From NCBI GenBank assembly GCA_011525785.1, contig WYBT01000019.1:124001-188000 (forward strand): DNA of 64,000 nucleotides, in the 5' to 3' direction. The position numbers were made by a program, and so were the translations under genes. The notes under the pieces were generated by a model. It saw only the letters and a list, made by a program, of their open reading frames with translations. It was not told where the DNA came from and did no database searches. Shown here one piece after another: positions 1 to 8,704 of this stretch. Positions within the stretch are counted from its first letter, which is position 1. The number at the start of each line of letters is the position of its first letter. Source of the DNA: Planctomycetaceae bacterium. GTDB taxonomy: Bacteria; Planctomycetota; UBA1135; GCA-002686595.

Positions 1-442
<442 letters not shown>

Positions 443-1036
443 TCAGGCGATTCGCTTGCTTAGCCGCGCAAGTGCGCGCGAGAGCTGCTTGCGCGACGCG
501 ACTTCCGTGCAGCCCAGTTGCGCGGCCACCTGCGCGTGCGTCAGTCCCCGCACGTACACCAAGTGGATGATCTCGCGGTCGCCGGTCTCCAATTCGCCGA
601 AGGCGCGTTCGAGGCGCTCGATCTCTTCGCGCAGGATCGCGTCGGAACTCGGCGAGCCAGCGAGCGACGCCGCCAGCACCGATGCAGCCTGCGACGAGAG
701 CTCCGAACTGCGCTCGAGCGCCGCTTCGCGTCCCATGTCGCGCTTCTCGGCTTTGTAGTAACGCTGCCGGTCGATCAGCTTGCGCAGCGCAGCTTGGTAG
801 AGCCAACTGCGGAAGGCCGCCTCGCCCTGGTACTGGAAGTTGTCGATGTTCTGCAGCACTTCGCGGCACACCGACTGCACTAGATCCGAGCTCGACTCCT
901 TGGCGAGCACGCCTGGGCTGACGTTGCGCTTCACGTACGTGCGCAGACCCGGAAGGTGCCGCTCGAGCAGCTCCTCGACCGCGTGCTCGTCGCCCTTGGT
1001 GGCGCGCTCGTACAGTTTCTGGTCGTCCTGGGCCAT
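443..1036 (-). CDS. ECF-type RNA polymerase sigma factor (197 aa)
   Basis: A two-domain sigma-70 family factor. Region 2 covers roughly residues 15-95 (SSDLVQSVCREVLQNI, FRSWLYQAALRKLIDR) and region 4 lies at the C-terminus (DREIIHLVYVRGLTHAQVA, then the helix-turn-helix AQLGCTEVASRKQLSRAL). It resembles the planctomycete-expanded ECF factors linked to kinases. ATG at 1036 was preferred over an in-frame TTG at 1078, whose extra residues are just Arg/Ala-rich. It is divergent from the large TPR kinase starting at 1199, with 162 bp between them, so the two may share a control region. No anti-sigma gene is adjacent; a kinase partner would fit, but this is inference. Confidence 0.88.
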   Translation of the reverse strand: MAQDDQKLYERATKGDEHAVEELLERHLPGLRTYVKRNVSPGVLAKESSSDLVQSVCREVLQNIDNFQYQGEAAFRSWLYQAALRKLIDRQRYYKAEKRDMGREAALERSSELSSQAASVLAASLAGSPSSDAILREEIERLERAFGELETGDREIIHLVYVRGLTHAQVAAQLGCTEVASRKQLSRALARLSKRIA

Positions 1037-1198
1037 GTCCGCCGGGCGCCTCGCGCGGCGGGGCCGCGCTGGCGTCAATTGGAAATTCTAGCGCGCTGGC
1101 GCTGCTCGGGCGTTGTTCGCGCCGAGCGGATCGTGCGACGCCTTGACGCTGGAGCGCGGCTGCGTGTGAATGGCCGAGCGCGTCTTGCGCACCCGAAC

Positions 1199-4198
1199 GT
1201 GAGCCAGTCCTCCTCGCGCATCGACGACCCGCTCGAAGACCTCGTGGCGCAGTGCCTCGAAGGCGATGCGCAGGCCAATTCGCAGGCCCTCGAGCGCGCT
1301 TGCGCGGAGCATCCCGAACACGCCGAAGAGCTGCGCCGCCGCGTGGCCGCGCTGCAGCGTCTGGGCATCGCCGCCCCTTCCGCCCAGAACGATTTTCCCG
1401 ATCGATTGGGCGAGTTCGCGTTGCTCGAGCGCCTCGGCGGCGGCGGCATGGGCGTCGTCTTTCGCGCGCGGCAGGACGGACTGGGCCGCGAAGTCGCGGT
1501 GAAGGTCATCCGCCCCGAGCACCTGTTCTTCGCGCGCGCCAAGGAGCGCTTCCGACGCGAGACCGAAGCGGTCGCGCGCCTCTCGCACCCGGGCATCGTT
1601 CCGATCTACACCGTCGGCGAAGAGCACGGCGTGCCGTACTTCGCGATGGAGCTCGTGCAGGGCTGCACGCTGGCGGAGCTCCTGAGCGAACTCCAAGGCC
1701 GCGCGCCGGAGCGCCTGCGCGGCGAAGACGCAGGCCGCGTGCTCGAGCGCAAGGCGCGCGAACGCGGCCAGGAGCTGACGCGCCACGACGCGTTCCAGGG
1801 CTCGTGGATCGAGCTGAGTCTGCGTTGGACCGTGCAGATCGCGCAGGCGCTGGCGCACGCGCACGAGCGGGGAGTGCTGCACCGCGACGTGAAGCCCTCG
1901 AACGTCGTGGTGGGCTTCGACGGCGCCGCGCGACTGATCGATTTTGGCCTCGCGACGCAGGCCGAGAGCGACGGAGCTCGACTGACCGCCAGCGGCGCGA
2001 CGCTCGGCTCGCTGCTGTACATGTCGCCCGAACAGCTGCGCGGCGAGTCGCGCTCCGCGAGCGCGCGCAGTGACGTGTACGCGCTAGGCGTCACGTTGTA
2101 CGAGCTGCTCTCGCTGCAGGCGCCGTTTCGCGACACGAGCCTGATCGATCTGCGCGAAGCGATCCTCGTCGGCCGCGCCGATCCCTTGCGCGCGCGCAAC
2201 CGCGCGGTGTCGCGCGATCTCGAGACGGTCTGCTCGAAGGCGATGGAGAGCACTGCGGCGCGGCGCTATGCCTCGGCCGAGGCCTTCGCGCGCGACCTGG
2301 GCAACGTGCTCGCGCTGCGGCCGATCGAGGCGCGCGCACCGAGCGCAGCGCTCAAGGTGCTGCGCTGGATGCAGCGCAATCGCGCTGCGAGCGTGGCCCT
2401 TGGTCTGGCGTTGTCGCTGGCGATCGGGATCCCGTCTGCGCTGCTGTGGCAGGAGCGTGCGTACGCCGACCAGATCCGCAGTGCGCTGGACGAAGCGCTC
2501 GCCGCGCGCGGGGAAGCCGAGCGACAGCGCGCCGCCGCGCAGAAGGCCCAGGAGAGCGCGCAGGCCGAGCGCGATCGGGCTCTGAGCGCCGAGTCCGAGG
2601 CCTCGGTGCAACGCGACTCGGCGCAGCGCGCCGCCACCAAGGCGAACAAGGTCTCAGAGCTCTTGATCGAGATCATGACCTCGGCCGGTCCCGCGGTCGC
2701 GCAGGGCCGCGAGCTGACCGCGCGCGAGCTGCTCGATGTCGGCCTGGAGCGCATCGAGCGCGAGCTGGCGAGCGAGCCGGACGTGCTGGCGGAGCTGCTG
2801 GACGCGATCGGTTCGTGTTACTCGGCGCTGTCGCACTACGCGCAAGCGGAAGCGACGCTCCAGAAGTCGCTCGAGCTGCGCCGCGAGCTCTACGGCGAGC
2901 GCAGTCTGCAGGTGGCCGACTCGTACTTCGGCCTCGCTCACGTCTGGCGCTCGGTGGGCGACAAGCGCGCGCTCGAGACCGCGAAACTGGCGCGCGAGCT
3001 GCAGAGCGAGCTGGCGCCGCAGGACGTCGCGCTGAACATCGAGTACCTGATGTGCATCGCCGCGTGCGTGGTCGCGGACAGCGATCAGCCGCTCGCGCTG
3101 TTGTGCCTCGAACAGGCGCGCGCGCTGCTCGAGCAGATGCCCGAAGCGACGCTCGAGCTGAAGCGCAACGTCTACTCGAACCACGCCAACATGCTTTACC
3201 GCGTGCGGCGCTACGAAGACGCCGTGCGCGTCGCCGACGAGTCGCTGGCCCTCGAGCGCGACTTCGGTTGGCGGCCCCATCCAGGTCTGGTCGCGGCGCT
3301 GAATGCCAAGGCGCTGTCGCTCAAGCACCTGGGGCGGCTCAAACCAGCGCTCGAGAGCTACGACGAGCTGATCTCGATCGCGACGGTGCTGCACGGCGAG
3401 CGCAACGACAAGACCGCCACGTTCCAGCTCAACAAGGCAGCGCTGCTCGAAGACCTCGACCGCGAGGAGGACGCGCTGGCGCTGCTCGTGCATGCGCGCG
3501 AGGTGTTCGACGAGATCGTCCCGCCGTCGCACCCGCAGCGCATCACCGCCTACGGCAACCTCGGCGGTCTGTACGCGCGCATGCAGCGCTGGGAAGACGC
3601 TCGCGAGCCGCTCGCGGCCGTGCTGCCGCACATGATCGAGCGGCTGGGGCCGACGCACTTTCGAACCGCGCTCACCGAGCACTACCTCGGCCTGAGCTAC
3701 GAGGGCCTGGGCCGCAGCGCAGAAGCCATCGAGACGCTCGAGCGTTCGTTCGCGTCCACGCTGGGCAACTACGGCGACAAGGATCCGCGCGTCGCGCGCA
3801 TCGGCGCCGCGCTGGCGCTTTTGCTGGCGCGCGAGGGGCGCGACGACGCGCGCGTGCTCGAGCTGACCCAGGCCGCGCTCGCCATCGCGCGCGGAAAGTC
3901 GTCGTACGTCACCGTCGCCGCGACGGCCGCGCTGGCGGAGAGCCGCGTCAAGCTCCGCGCCGGCGAGATCGACGCGGCGCGCGCGCTGCTCGAGGAGTGC
4001 GTCACCGCGGCGCAGGGTGCGCGCCCCGATCACTGGAGCGGCCACGCAGCGACGGTCGAGCTGGCCCTGCTCGATTCCGGGCCGATGCCGCCGCGCCTCG
4101 AGCGCGCCGAGAGCGCCTACGCCGCGCTGCTCGCCACTCTGGGCGCTGCGCACGCCGAGTGCGTGCACTGCCGCGCGCAGATCGATCGAGTGCGTTGA
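1199..4198 (+). CDS. Membrane-anchored Ser/Thr protein kinase with TPR sensor region (999 aa)
   Basis: A Hanks-type kinase. The kinase domain spans about residues 70-360: glycine loop LGGGGMGVVFRAR, VAVKVI lysine, catalytic HRDVKPSN near residue 227, DFG as IDFGLAT, and MSPEQ. A hydrophobic segment at about residues 398-417 (VALGLALSLAIGIPSAL) is followed by a Gln/Ala/Glu-rich coiled coil and then many TPR units to the C-terminus. Kinase inside and TPR outside is the expected topology. N-terminal residues 1-60 are a small helical region (DDPLEDLVAQCLEGD) common in planctomycete kinases. The GTG at 1199 is the start with best fit; the open frame runs back to 956 but that stretch overlaps the sigma gene and looks non-coding. 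A GTG at 1166 is an alternative. Confidence 0.9.
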   Translation: MSQSSSRIDDPLEDLVAQCLEGDAQANSQALERACAEHPEHAEELRRRVAALQRLGIAAPSAQNDFPDRLGEFALLERLGGGGMGVVFRARQDGLGREVAVKVIRPEHLFFARAKERFRRETEAVARLSHPGIVPIYTVGEEHGVPYFAMELVQGCTLAELLSELQGRAPERLRGEDAGRVLERKARERGQELTRHDAFQGSWIELSLRWTVQIAQALAHAHERGVLHRDVKPSNVVVGFDGAARLIDFGLATQAESDGARLTASGATLGSLLYMSPEQLRGESRSASARSDVYALGVTLYELLSLQAPFRDTSLIDLREAILVGRADPLRARNRAVSRDLETVCSKAMESTAARRYASAEAFARDLGNVLALRPIEARAPSAALKVLRWMQRNRAASVALGLALSLAIGIPSALLWQERAYADQIRSALDEALAARGEAERQRAAAQKAQESAQAERDRALSAESEASVQRDSAQRAATKANKVSELLIEIMTSAGPAVAQGRELTARELLDVGLERIERELASEPDVLAELLDAIGSCYSALSHYAQAEATLQKSLELRRELYGERSLQVADSYFGLAHVWRSVGDKRALETAKLARELQSELAPQDVALNIEYLMCIAACVVADSDQPLALLCLEQARALLEQMPEATLELKRNVYSNHANMLYRVRRYEDAVRVADESLALERDFGWRPHPGLVAALNAKALSLKHLGRLKPALESYDELISIATVLHGERNDKTATFQLNKAALLEDLDREEDALALLVHAREVFDEIVPPSHPQRITAYGNLGGLYARMQRWEDAREPLAAVLPHMIERLGPTHFRTALTEHYLGLSYEGLGRSAEAIETLERSFASTLGNYGDKDPRVARIGAALALLLAREGRDDARVLELTQAALAIARGKSSYVTVAATAALAESRVKLRAGEIDAARALLEECVTAAQGARPDHWSGHAATVELALLDSGPMPPRLERAESAYAALLATLGAAHAECVHCRAQIDRVR

Positions 4199-4228
4199 GC
4201 GCGCCGCGCGGGTTACCCTTTGCGCCGA

Positions 4229-4498
4229 ATGACGCTCGAACGCAATCTCGGCGAACAGCCGCTGGCGACGCTCCTCTCTCGACATGCGCTCGCGCCCACG
4301 GACCTCGTGCGCGCTTCGTCGGCGCAGCTCACGCACAAGATGGTCGCGCGCGCGGTCAAGGGCCGGCGCCTGACGGCGAACTCGATGAAGAAGGTCTTGG
4401 CCGCGCTCAACGCCGCCGCGGGCGCGAGCTACACCACCGCGGATCTCTTCAACTACGCGCCGGTCGAGGTCGCCGGCGATTCGGACGACCAGGTCTGA
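4229..4498 (+). CDS. Small helix-turn-helix-like protein (89 aa)
   Basis: A compact all-helical protein. LTHKMVARAVKGRRLT followed by KKVLAALNAAAGASY and LFNYAP resembles the Cro/CI-like (XRE) fold of small planctomycete regulators, so DNA binding is plausible though not proven. ATG at 4229 was chosen over a TTG at 4220; TACCCT at 4214-4219 lies 9 nt before it and there is no clear ribosome-binding site, so the message may be leaderless. It is followed after 10 bp by the DUF5674 gene and probably starts a three-gene operon. No catalytic residues can be recognised. Confidence 0.72.
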   Translation: MTLERNLGEQPLATLLSRHALAPTDLVRASSAQLTHKMVARAVKGRRLTANSMKKVLAALNAAAGASYTTADLFNYAPVEVAGDSDDQV

Positions 4499-4508
4499 GG
4501 CTGCAGCG

Positions 4509-4874
4509 GTGAGCGCCAGGATCGTCGTGCTGTCCGAGCCGATCGCAGCGGAGCTGCTCGCAGAGCTCGTGGCCGAAGTCTTCGGCGACATGGTCAAGTT
4601 CGTGGTCGATGTCGAGCGCGGAATCGTGGCCGTCGGCGGCGAAATGCACGTCGACGCGGAGGCCGTGCTGCTCGAAGACGGCTCGCGCCAAGTAGATCTG
4701 TGGGGCGGGAACTTCTATCCCCTCAGGCCGCGACCGCAGCGAATCGAGCACAGCTCCCTGATCAACATTCGACCGGCGCAAGACAACCTGGGGATGTTCA
4801 TCCACAGCGACGCGATGAGGGGCCGAGTCAGCGAGATCGTGGAGCGCCTGATCGCTCCGGGAGTCCGAGCGTGA
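4509..4874 (+). CDS. DUF5674 family protein (121 aa)
   Basis: The core VKFVVDVERGIVAVGGEMHVDAE, AVLLEDGSRQVDLWGG and SLINIRPAQDN segments are those of the DUF5674 family, a small conserved protein of unknown function often encoded beside a short uncharacterised partner. The acidic and histidine positions (VDVERG, GGEMHVD) are the most conserved and could bind metal or form an active site, but no function is established. GTG at 4509 follows the upstream gene by 10 bp. The last four bases are shared with the next start codon (GTGA), which indicates translational coupling. Confidence 0.85.
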   Translation: MSARIVVLSEPIAAELLAELVAEVFGDMVKFVVDVERGIVAVGGEMHVDAEAVLLEDGSRQVDLWGGNFYPLRPRPQRIEHSSLINIRPAQDNLGMFIHSDAMRGRVSEIVERLIAPGVRA

Positions 4875-5209
4875 AACAGCATGCCGGGCTGACGGTCGAG
4901 CGCTGGTCCAAGTTCACGCTCGAGCAGCAGATCCTCTCGATTGCTGCCGAGATGCTGCGAGCGCGCGCGTCTCTCGAGCTAGGCGCGGAGACGTCCGTGC
5001 GCCTGGGCTACGAGCGCGTTCTGCGCATGGTCGATCTCACCGTCGCCGCCAACCGCAGTCCGAGGCTGTGGCGCGAGCTCTTGCGCTGGCGCGATCTCGT
5101 CGCCGAGCAGTACATCTCGCCGCAGCCCAGTCTCGAACTGCACATGGACCTGCTGCGTTGCCTGTTGCGCTTCACGAAGGAGACTTCGAAGCAGGTCGCG
5201 CACCTGTAG
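4871..5209 (+). CDS. Uncharacterised 112-aa helical protein coupled to the DUF5674 gene
   Basis: The GTG start at 4871 overlaps the stop of the DUF5674 gene by four bases. The product (VKQHAGLTVERWSKFTLEQ ... RWRDLVAEQYI ... LLRCLLRFTKETSKQVAHL) is predicted entirely helical, with no signal peptide or membrane segment. The overlap and the usual pairing of DUF5674 genes with a short partner suggest a toxin-antitoxin-like or two-component small complex, but nothing in the sequence shows it. It converges on the TPM-domain operon, whose last stop is 29 bp away. Confidence 0.75.
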   Translation: MKQHAGLTVERWSKFTLEQQILSIAAEMLRARASLELGAETSVRLGYERVLRMVDLTVAANRSPRLWRELLRWRDLVAEQYISPQPSLELHMDLLRCLLRFTKETSKQVAHL

Positions 5210-5237
5210 CGCGCGCAGGACCGCGCTGCGCTGGCGA

Positions 5238-6023
5238 TCAGCGCGCGCGCACGATGACGCGATCGGGCAGCTCGTTGCGCTCGCCGTCGCGGTGGGGGAA
5301 GTGCTCGGCGAGCACGTCGCCGGCGAGAGCGATGCCCTCGATCAGGCCGTCCTTGAGCGAACCGCGCCGAACGCCGGCCACGACCGCTGCGTCGACCGCC
5401 TTCCAGTGCTCTGCGCCGACGCGCTCGTCGATGCCGCTGTCGCCCAGCACGACCACGCGCCGCTCGAACAGGCTGACGAAGATCAGCACGCCGCTGCGCT
5501 CGGCCGTGCGGTGCAGCTCGAGCGTGGCGAACTCCTGCAGCGCTTGTTCGGCGGCGACGTGCGTGGCGCGCGCCTCGCTCACGAACAGCCGCGCAAAACC
5601 CGGCAGCGCGCGGCACAGCGCCCAGCCGACAAGCGCGAGCGCAGTCTGCGCGAGCAACACCCACTGCGGCGCATCCCACGGCAGGTGCGCGGCGAGCAGC
5701 GCCGATCCGGCGAAGGTGAAGGCGAGCGCGGCGGCCAGCCCCGCGTGCGGGTGCTCATCAGAGCGCTCGACGACGACGGGCACGATTTCGCCGAGGGTCC
5801 GGCGCTCCGCGCTGCGGATCGCCTCGTGAACGGCTTCGAGATCCGCAGGGCAGAGCACGCCGACAGCTCGATAGCGATGCTGTTGCGCGATGGCCCGCGC
5901 CACCAACGCAAGCGCGAGCGCACCGCCGACCCACGGCGCGATGCGCGCGGCTTGCGCGAGCCACGCGCTCTCTTGCGGATGCTCTGCGATCCACTCGGCG
6001 GACTGTGCGATCAGCGCGAACAT
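5238..6023 (-). CDS. TPM domain membrane protein, third gene of lemA operon (261 aa)
   Basis: Residues 1-40 include a hydrophobic segment (IAPWVGGALALALVARAIA). A TPM fold follows: VHEAIRSAERRTLGEIVPVVVE, a two-helix membrane hairpin (LAAALAFTFAGSALLAA; LLAQTALALVGWALCRAL), then the second half with AEQALQEFATLELHRT, GVLIFVSLFERRVVVLGD and the acidic GLIEGIALAGDVLAEHFP. TPM proteins have phosphatase activity in some organisms and often accompany LemA. The ATG at 6023 shares one base with the TGA of the preceding TPM gene (TGATG), so the two are translationally coupled. Longer in-frame reads upstream only shadow that gene. Confidence 0.85.
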   Translation of the reverse strand: MFALIAQSAEWIAEHPQESAWLAQAARIAPWVGGALALALVARAIAQQHRYRAVGVLCPADLEAVHEAIRSAERRTLGEIVPVVVERSDEHPHAGLAAALAFTFAGSALLAAHLPWDAPQWVLLAQTALALVGWALCRALPGFARLFVSEARATHVAAEQALQEFATLELHRTAERSGVLIFVSLFERRVVVLGDSGIDERVGAEHWKAVDAAVVAGVRRGSLKDGLIEGIALAGDVLAEHFPHRDGERNELPDRVIVRAR

Positions 6024-6784
6024 CACCAGCCTCCCGAGGCGCCGCCGCCGCTGAATCCGCCGCCGCCGCCGAATCCGCCGAAGCCTCCGCCCCCAAAGCC
6101 GCCGCCGCGACCGCCACCGCCGCGCATGGCGTGGGCCAGCAGGATCCACGGTACGGGCGAGCTGCCTCCGCCGTGTCCGCCACGTCGCGAGAGCATCGCC
6201 GCGAGAACGAGGATCATCACGACGAACATGAACAGCCCTACGAGCGCCTGCTCGTTGGGCGCGCCGCGCTTGTTCGGCAGCGGCTCGCCCGAGAGCACCG
6301 AACCGATCGCCGCGACGCCGTCGCGCAGCCCGCCGTAGTAGTCGCCGCGTTTGAAGCGCGGCGTGATCACTTCGCGGATGATGCGGCCGGCCTTGGCGTC
6401 GGTGAGCTCGCCCTCGAGCCCCGAGCCGACTTCGATGCGCACCTTGCGCTCGGCGAGCGCGATGGCGAGCACGACGCCGTTGTTCTTGCCCTGTGCGCCG
6501 ACCTTCCACTCACGCCCGGCTTCGAGCGCCACGCGTTCGATCGGCTGGCCGCCGAGCTCGCGCAGCACGAGCACCGCGATCTCGTTCGAACTCGCCTTGT
6601 GCAGCGCCTCCAGCTGGCTTTCCAGCGCGCGTTCCTGCTCGGGCTTCAGCACGCCGCCGCGGTCGGTGACCCAGCCGTCGTTCTTCGGCAGTGCGACGCC
6701 CTGCGCGAGCGCGGCCGGAGCGACCAAGACGCTCGCGAGCGCTACGACGAGCGCAGCGAGCCACGCACGCAGCGCCGCGCTCAT
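6023..6784 (-). CDS. Exported TPM domain protein with Gly-rich tail (253 aa)
   Basis: A signal peptide (AWLAALVVALASVLVAPAALAQ) is followed by the TPM domain: NDGWVTDRGGVLKPEQ, SNEIAVLVLRELGG, KNNGVVLAIALAERKVRIE, VGSGLEGELTDAKAGRII, and YYGGLRDGVAAI. A single transmembrane helix (LVGLFMFVVMILVLAAML) then leads into a Gly/Phe-rich tail ending GGGASGGW, a hallmark of YgcG-like TPM proteins. ATG at 6784 lies 7 bp after the lemA stop; an in-frame start at 6805 would overlap lemA. Function in the operon is probably envelope-related, with LemA as partner. Confidence 0.88.
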   Translation of the reverse strand: MSAALRAWLAALVVALASVLVAPAALAQGVALPKNDGWVTDRGGVLKPEQERALESQLEALHKASSNEIAVLVLRELGGQPIERVALEAGREWKVGAQGKNNGVVLAIALAERKVRIEVGSGLEGELTDAKAGRIIREVITPRFKRGDYYGGLRDGVAAIGSVLSGEPLPNKRGAPNEQALVGLFMFVVMILVLAAMLSRRGGHGGGSSPVPWILLAHAMRGGGGRGGGFGGGGFGGFGGGGGFSGGGASGGW

Positions 6785-6791
6785 CGCGCGC

Positions 6792-7445
6792 TCACTTCGC
6801 TCCAAAGTCGACCTTCGGCACGGCCTGCTCTTCGGCCGGCGCGGTGAACTGCGGCAGCGGCGTGAAGTTGAACGGCCCCGCGATCAGGTTCTTGGGGAAG
6901 GAGCGCACGGCCTTGTTGTAGCTCGCCACGGCGCGCGTGTAGTCCTCGCGCGCGACCGCGATGCGGTTCTCCGTGCCCTCGAGCTGGTCCTGCAGCGTGC
7001 GGAAGTTCTCGGTCGCCTTGAGTTGCGGATACTGCTCGGCCACGACCAGCAGCCGCGACAGCGCGCCGCCGAGCTGCGCCTGCGCCTTGATGAACGCATC
7101 CAGCTGCGCCTGATCGGTCGGCAGCTCGGCCGGCAACTGCACGCGCCCCACGGACGCGCGCGCCTCGGTCACCTGCTGAATCGTCGTCTGCTCGAAGTTC
7201 GCGGCGCCCTTCACCGTCTCGACCAGGTTGGGCACCAGCTCGTAGCGGCGCTTGTACTGATTCTCGACCTGCGCCCACTTCTGCCGCGCGTCCTCCTGCG
7301 TGCCGACGAGCGAGTTGTAGCCGCCCACCAGCACCATCACGAGTCCGAGTGCGAGCGCCCCGGCCGCGACGAGCGCGATCAGACAGCCTTTGCCGATCGC
7401 GCCGCGCCGCGAGGCTGAACGACGAGTGAATGCGTTGGTTTTCAT
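6792..7445 (-). CDS. lemA: LemA family protein (217 aa)
   Basis: One N-terminal membrane helix (GCLIALVAAGALALGLVMVL) precedes the LemA helical domain: GGYNSLVGTQEDARQKWAQV, YKRRYELVPNLVETVKG, the Ala-rich central helices, QYPQLKATENFRTLQDQL, and EDYTRAVASYNKAVRSFP ending in the family's FP-like segment PKNLIAGPFNF. LemA is an inner-membrane protein of unclear biochemical role that co-occurs with TPM proteins. It heads a three-gene leftward operon. A TAGATT element lies 13 nt upstream of the ATG. Confidence 0.92.
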   Translation of the reverse strand: MKTNAFTRRSASRRGAIGKGCLIALVAAGALALGLVMVLVGGYNSLVGTQEDARQKWAQVENQYKRRYELVPNLVETVKGAANFEQTTIQQVTEARASVGRVQLPAELPTDQAQLDAFIKAQAQLGGALSRLLVVAEQYPQLKATENFRTLQDQLEGTENRIAVAREDYTRAVASYNKAVRSFPKNLIAGPFNFTPLPQFTAPAEEQAVPKVDFGAK

Positions 7446-7687
7446 GTGTGTGGCTCGGAATCTACAGGAAGCGTGGGGTGGAGTTAGCGCGGCGATGGCG
7501 ATCGCTGGGTGCGAGGCGCAAGCCGCACGGTGTAGCGATTTCGCCCCCTCCGTCCGCGGCTCGGGCGGCGCTGGACGAAGTGCTGGCGGGAAAGCGGGAG
7601 GCTGTGCGACGATCCGAGCAACTTTCGCAGCCGCTGCGGTGGAGCTGGGTCGGGCGGCCCAGGTCGCTCCGCCGATACCGCTACCCG

Positions 7688-8536
7688 ATGATTCGACGAC
7701 TGCTCTGCTACAACCGGCCCTACGACGGGCCAGCGCCGTTCGCGAGCCGCGTGATCGAGGCGAACGGTCACTTCCTCGCGCGCCAGGTCTTCGATGCCGA
7801 GGCCATCGAGCGACTGCGCGCCGAGGTCGAAGAGGTCTACGAGCGCATCCCGCCCGATTTCCGCGCCGGCAGCCCGACCCTCGAGCACGCGCAGATGTTT
7901 CGCTACCAGATGTTCAACCGCAGCCCGCTGTGCCAAGAGGCCATCTGCCGCCGCGAGCTGCTCGACGTGTTGGAGCCGCTGCTCGGCGACGATTGCCACG
8001 CCATTTCGTGCACGGCCTGGCGCAATCCGCCCGGCAACGAGTCCGCGCCGCAAGGGCAGCAGTGGCACGTCGACGGCGGCCCGTACATCGCGCGCTTCGA
8101 CGACCAGCCCTGGCCCGACCACCTGCCCTATCCGATCTTCGTCATCACGACGCACATCTACCTGCGCGACGTCGGCCCCGACGAGGGCCCGACCGCGGTC
8201 ATCCCCGGCAGCCATCGCTCGGGTCGCCTGCCGCCGCACGAGCGCATGTGGGACCTGGACCTCGACTACCGCGGCTTCCGCGGCCAGAGCCACATCGCCA
8301 AGGCCGGCGATGTGAGCTTCTTCGTCTCGGACACCTGGCACCGGCGCATGCCGCCGACACCCGCCGGCCGCGGCCGCTTCTTCCTCCAGACCGCCTTCGG
8401 GCGCCGCGAGGTCTCGCAGCGCGTCCTGCCCACGGACCAACTGCCGATCGCGGCTCCCGAGGCGCGCGCCCGCGCTCGCAACGCGCGCGAGCTGCAGGTT
8501 CTCGGCGTGCACCCGCAGGAGTTCTACGACGCGTAG
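7688..8536 (+). CDS. Phytanoyl-CoA dioxygenase (PhyH) family protein (282 aa)
   Basis: A cytoplasmic Fe(II)/2-oxoglutarate-dependent oxygenase. After the N-terminal helices (EAIERLRAEVEEVYERI) come the double-stranded beta-helix signatures: QQWHVDGG supplies the HxD metal ligands, DEGPTAVIPGSHRSG is the typical PhyH strand, and SDTWHRRMPP plus GRGRFFLQTAFGRR supplies the distal histidine and the 2-oxoglutarate-binding arginine. Substrate cannot be predicted. ATG at 7688 (MIRRLLCYNRPY) was chosen; the frame is open to 7430 but that stretch is low-complexity and precedes any conserved residue. The gene stands alone, divergent from lemA. Confidence 0.88.
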   Translation: MIRRLLCYNRPYDGPAPFASRVIEANGHFLARQVFDAEAIERLRAEVEEVYERIPPDFRAGSPTLEHAQMFRYQMFNRSPLCQEAICRRELLDVLEPLLGDDCHAISCTAWRNPPGNESAPQGQQWHVDGGPYIARFDDQPWPDHLPYPIFVITTHIYLRDVGPDEGPTAVIPGSHRSGRLPPHERMWDLDLDYRGFRGQSHIAKAGDVSFFVSDTWHRRMPPTPAGRGRFFLQTAFGRREVSQRVLPTDQLPIAAPEARARARNARELQVLGVHPQEFYDA

Positions 8537-8704
8537 TTGCGGGCGCCTTCCAGCTGATCGTCCGCGCCCAGGCGCGCCACCTCGCCGCACGCGAGAGCGG
8601 CGCCAGACTCCTTTGATGAACGCGAGCGCGGTGCTCGACGCCTCGGATGTCAGTCGCGGCGCTTCACGCAAGTCCAAGCGGACTCTGCACGTCCCCCGCG
8701 CGTG

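Noticed and set aside
956..1198. 81-residue N-terminal extension of the first kinase
   Set aside because: It overlaps the divergent sigma gene, encodes no conserved sequence, and the family usually begins near the DDPLEDLV segment.
2654..4597. 647-codon open frame on the minus strand opposite the first kinase
   Set aside because: In 70% G+C DNA the antisense frame of a real gene stays open; the translation is Arg/Ala/Leu-rich with no domain, while the plus frame has kinase and TPR motifs.
5238..6509. 423-codon read of the third lemA-operon gene
   Set aside because: The first 160 codons shadow the preceding TPM gene; TGATG coupling at 6021-6025 marks the real start.
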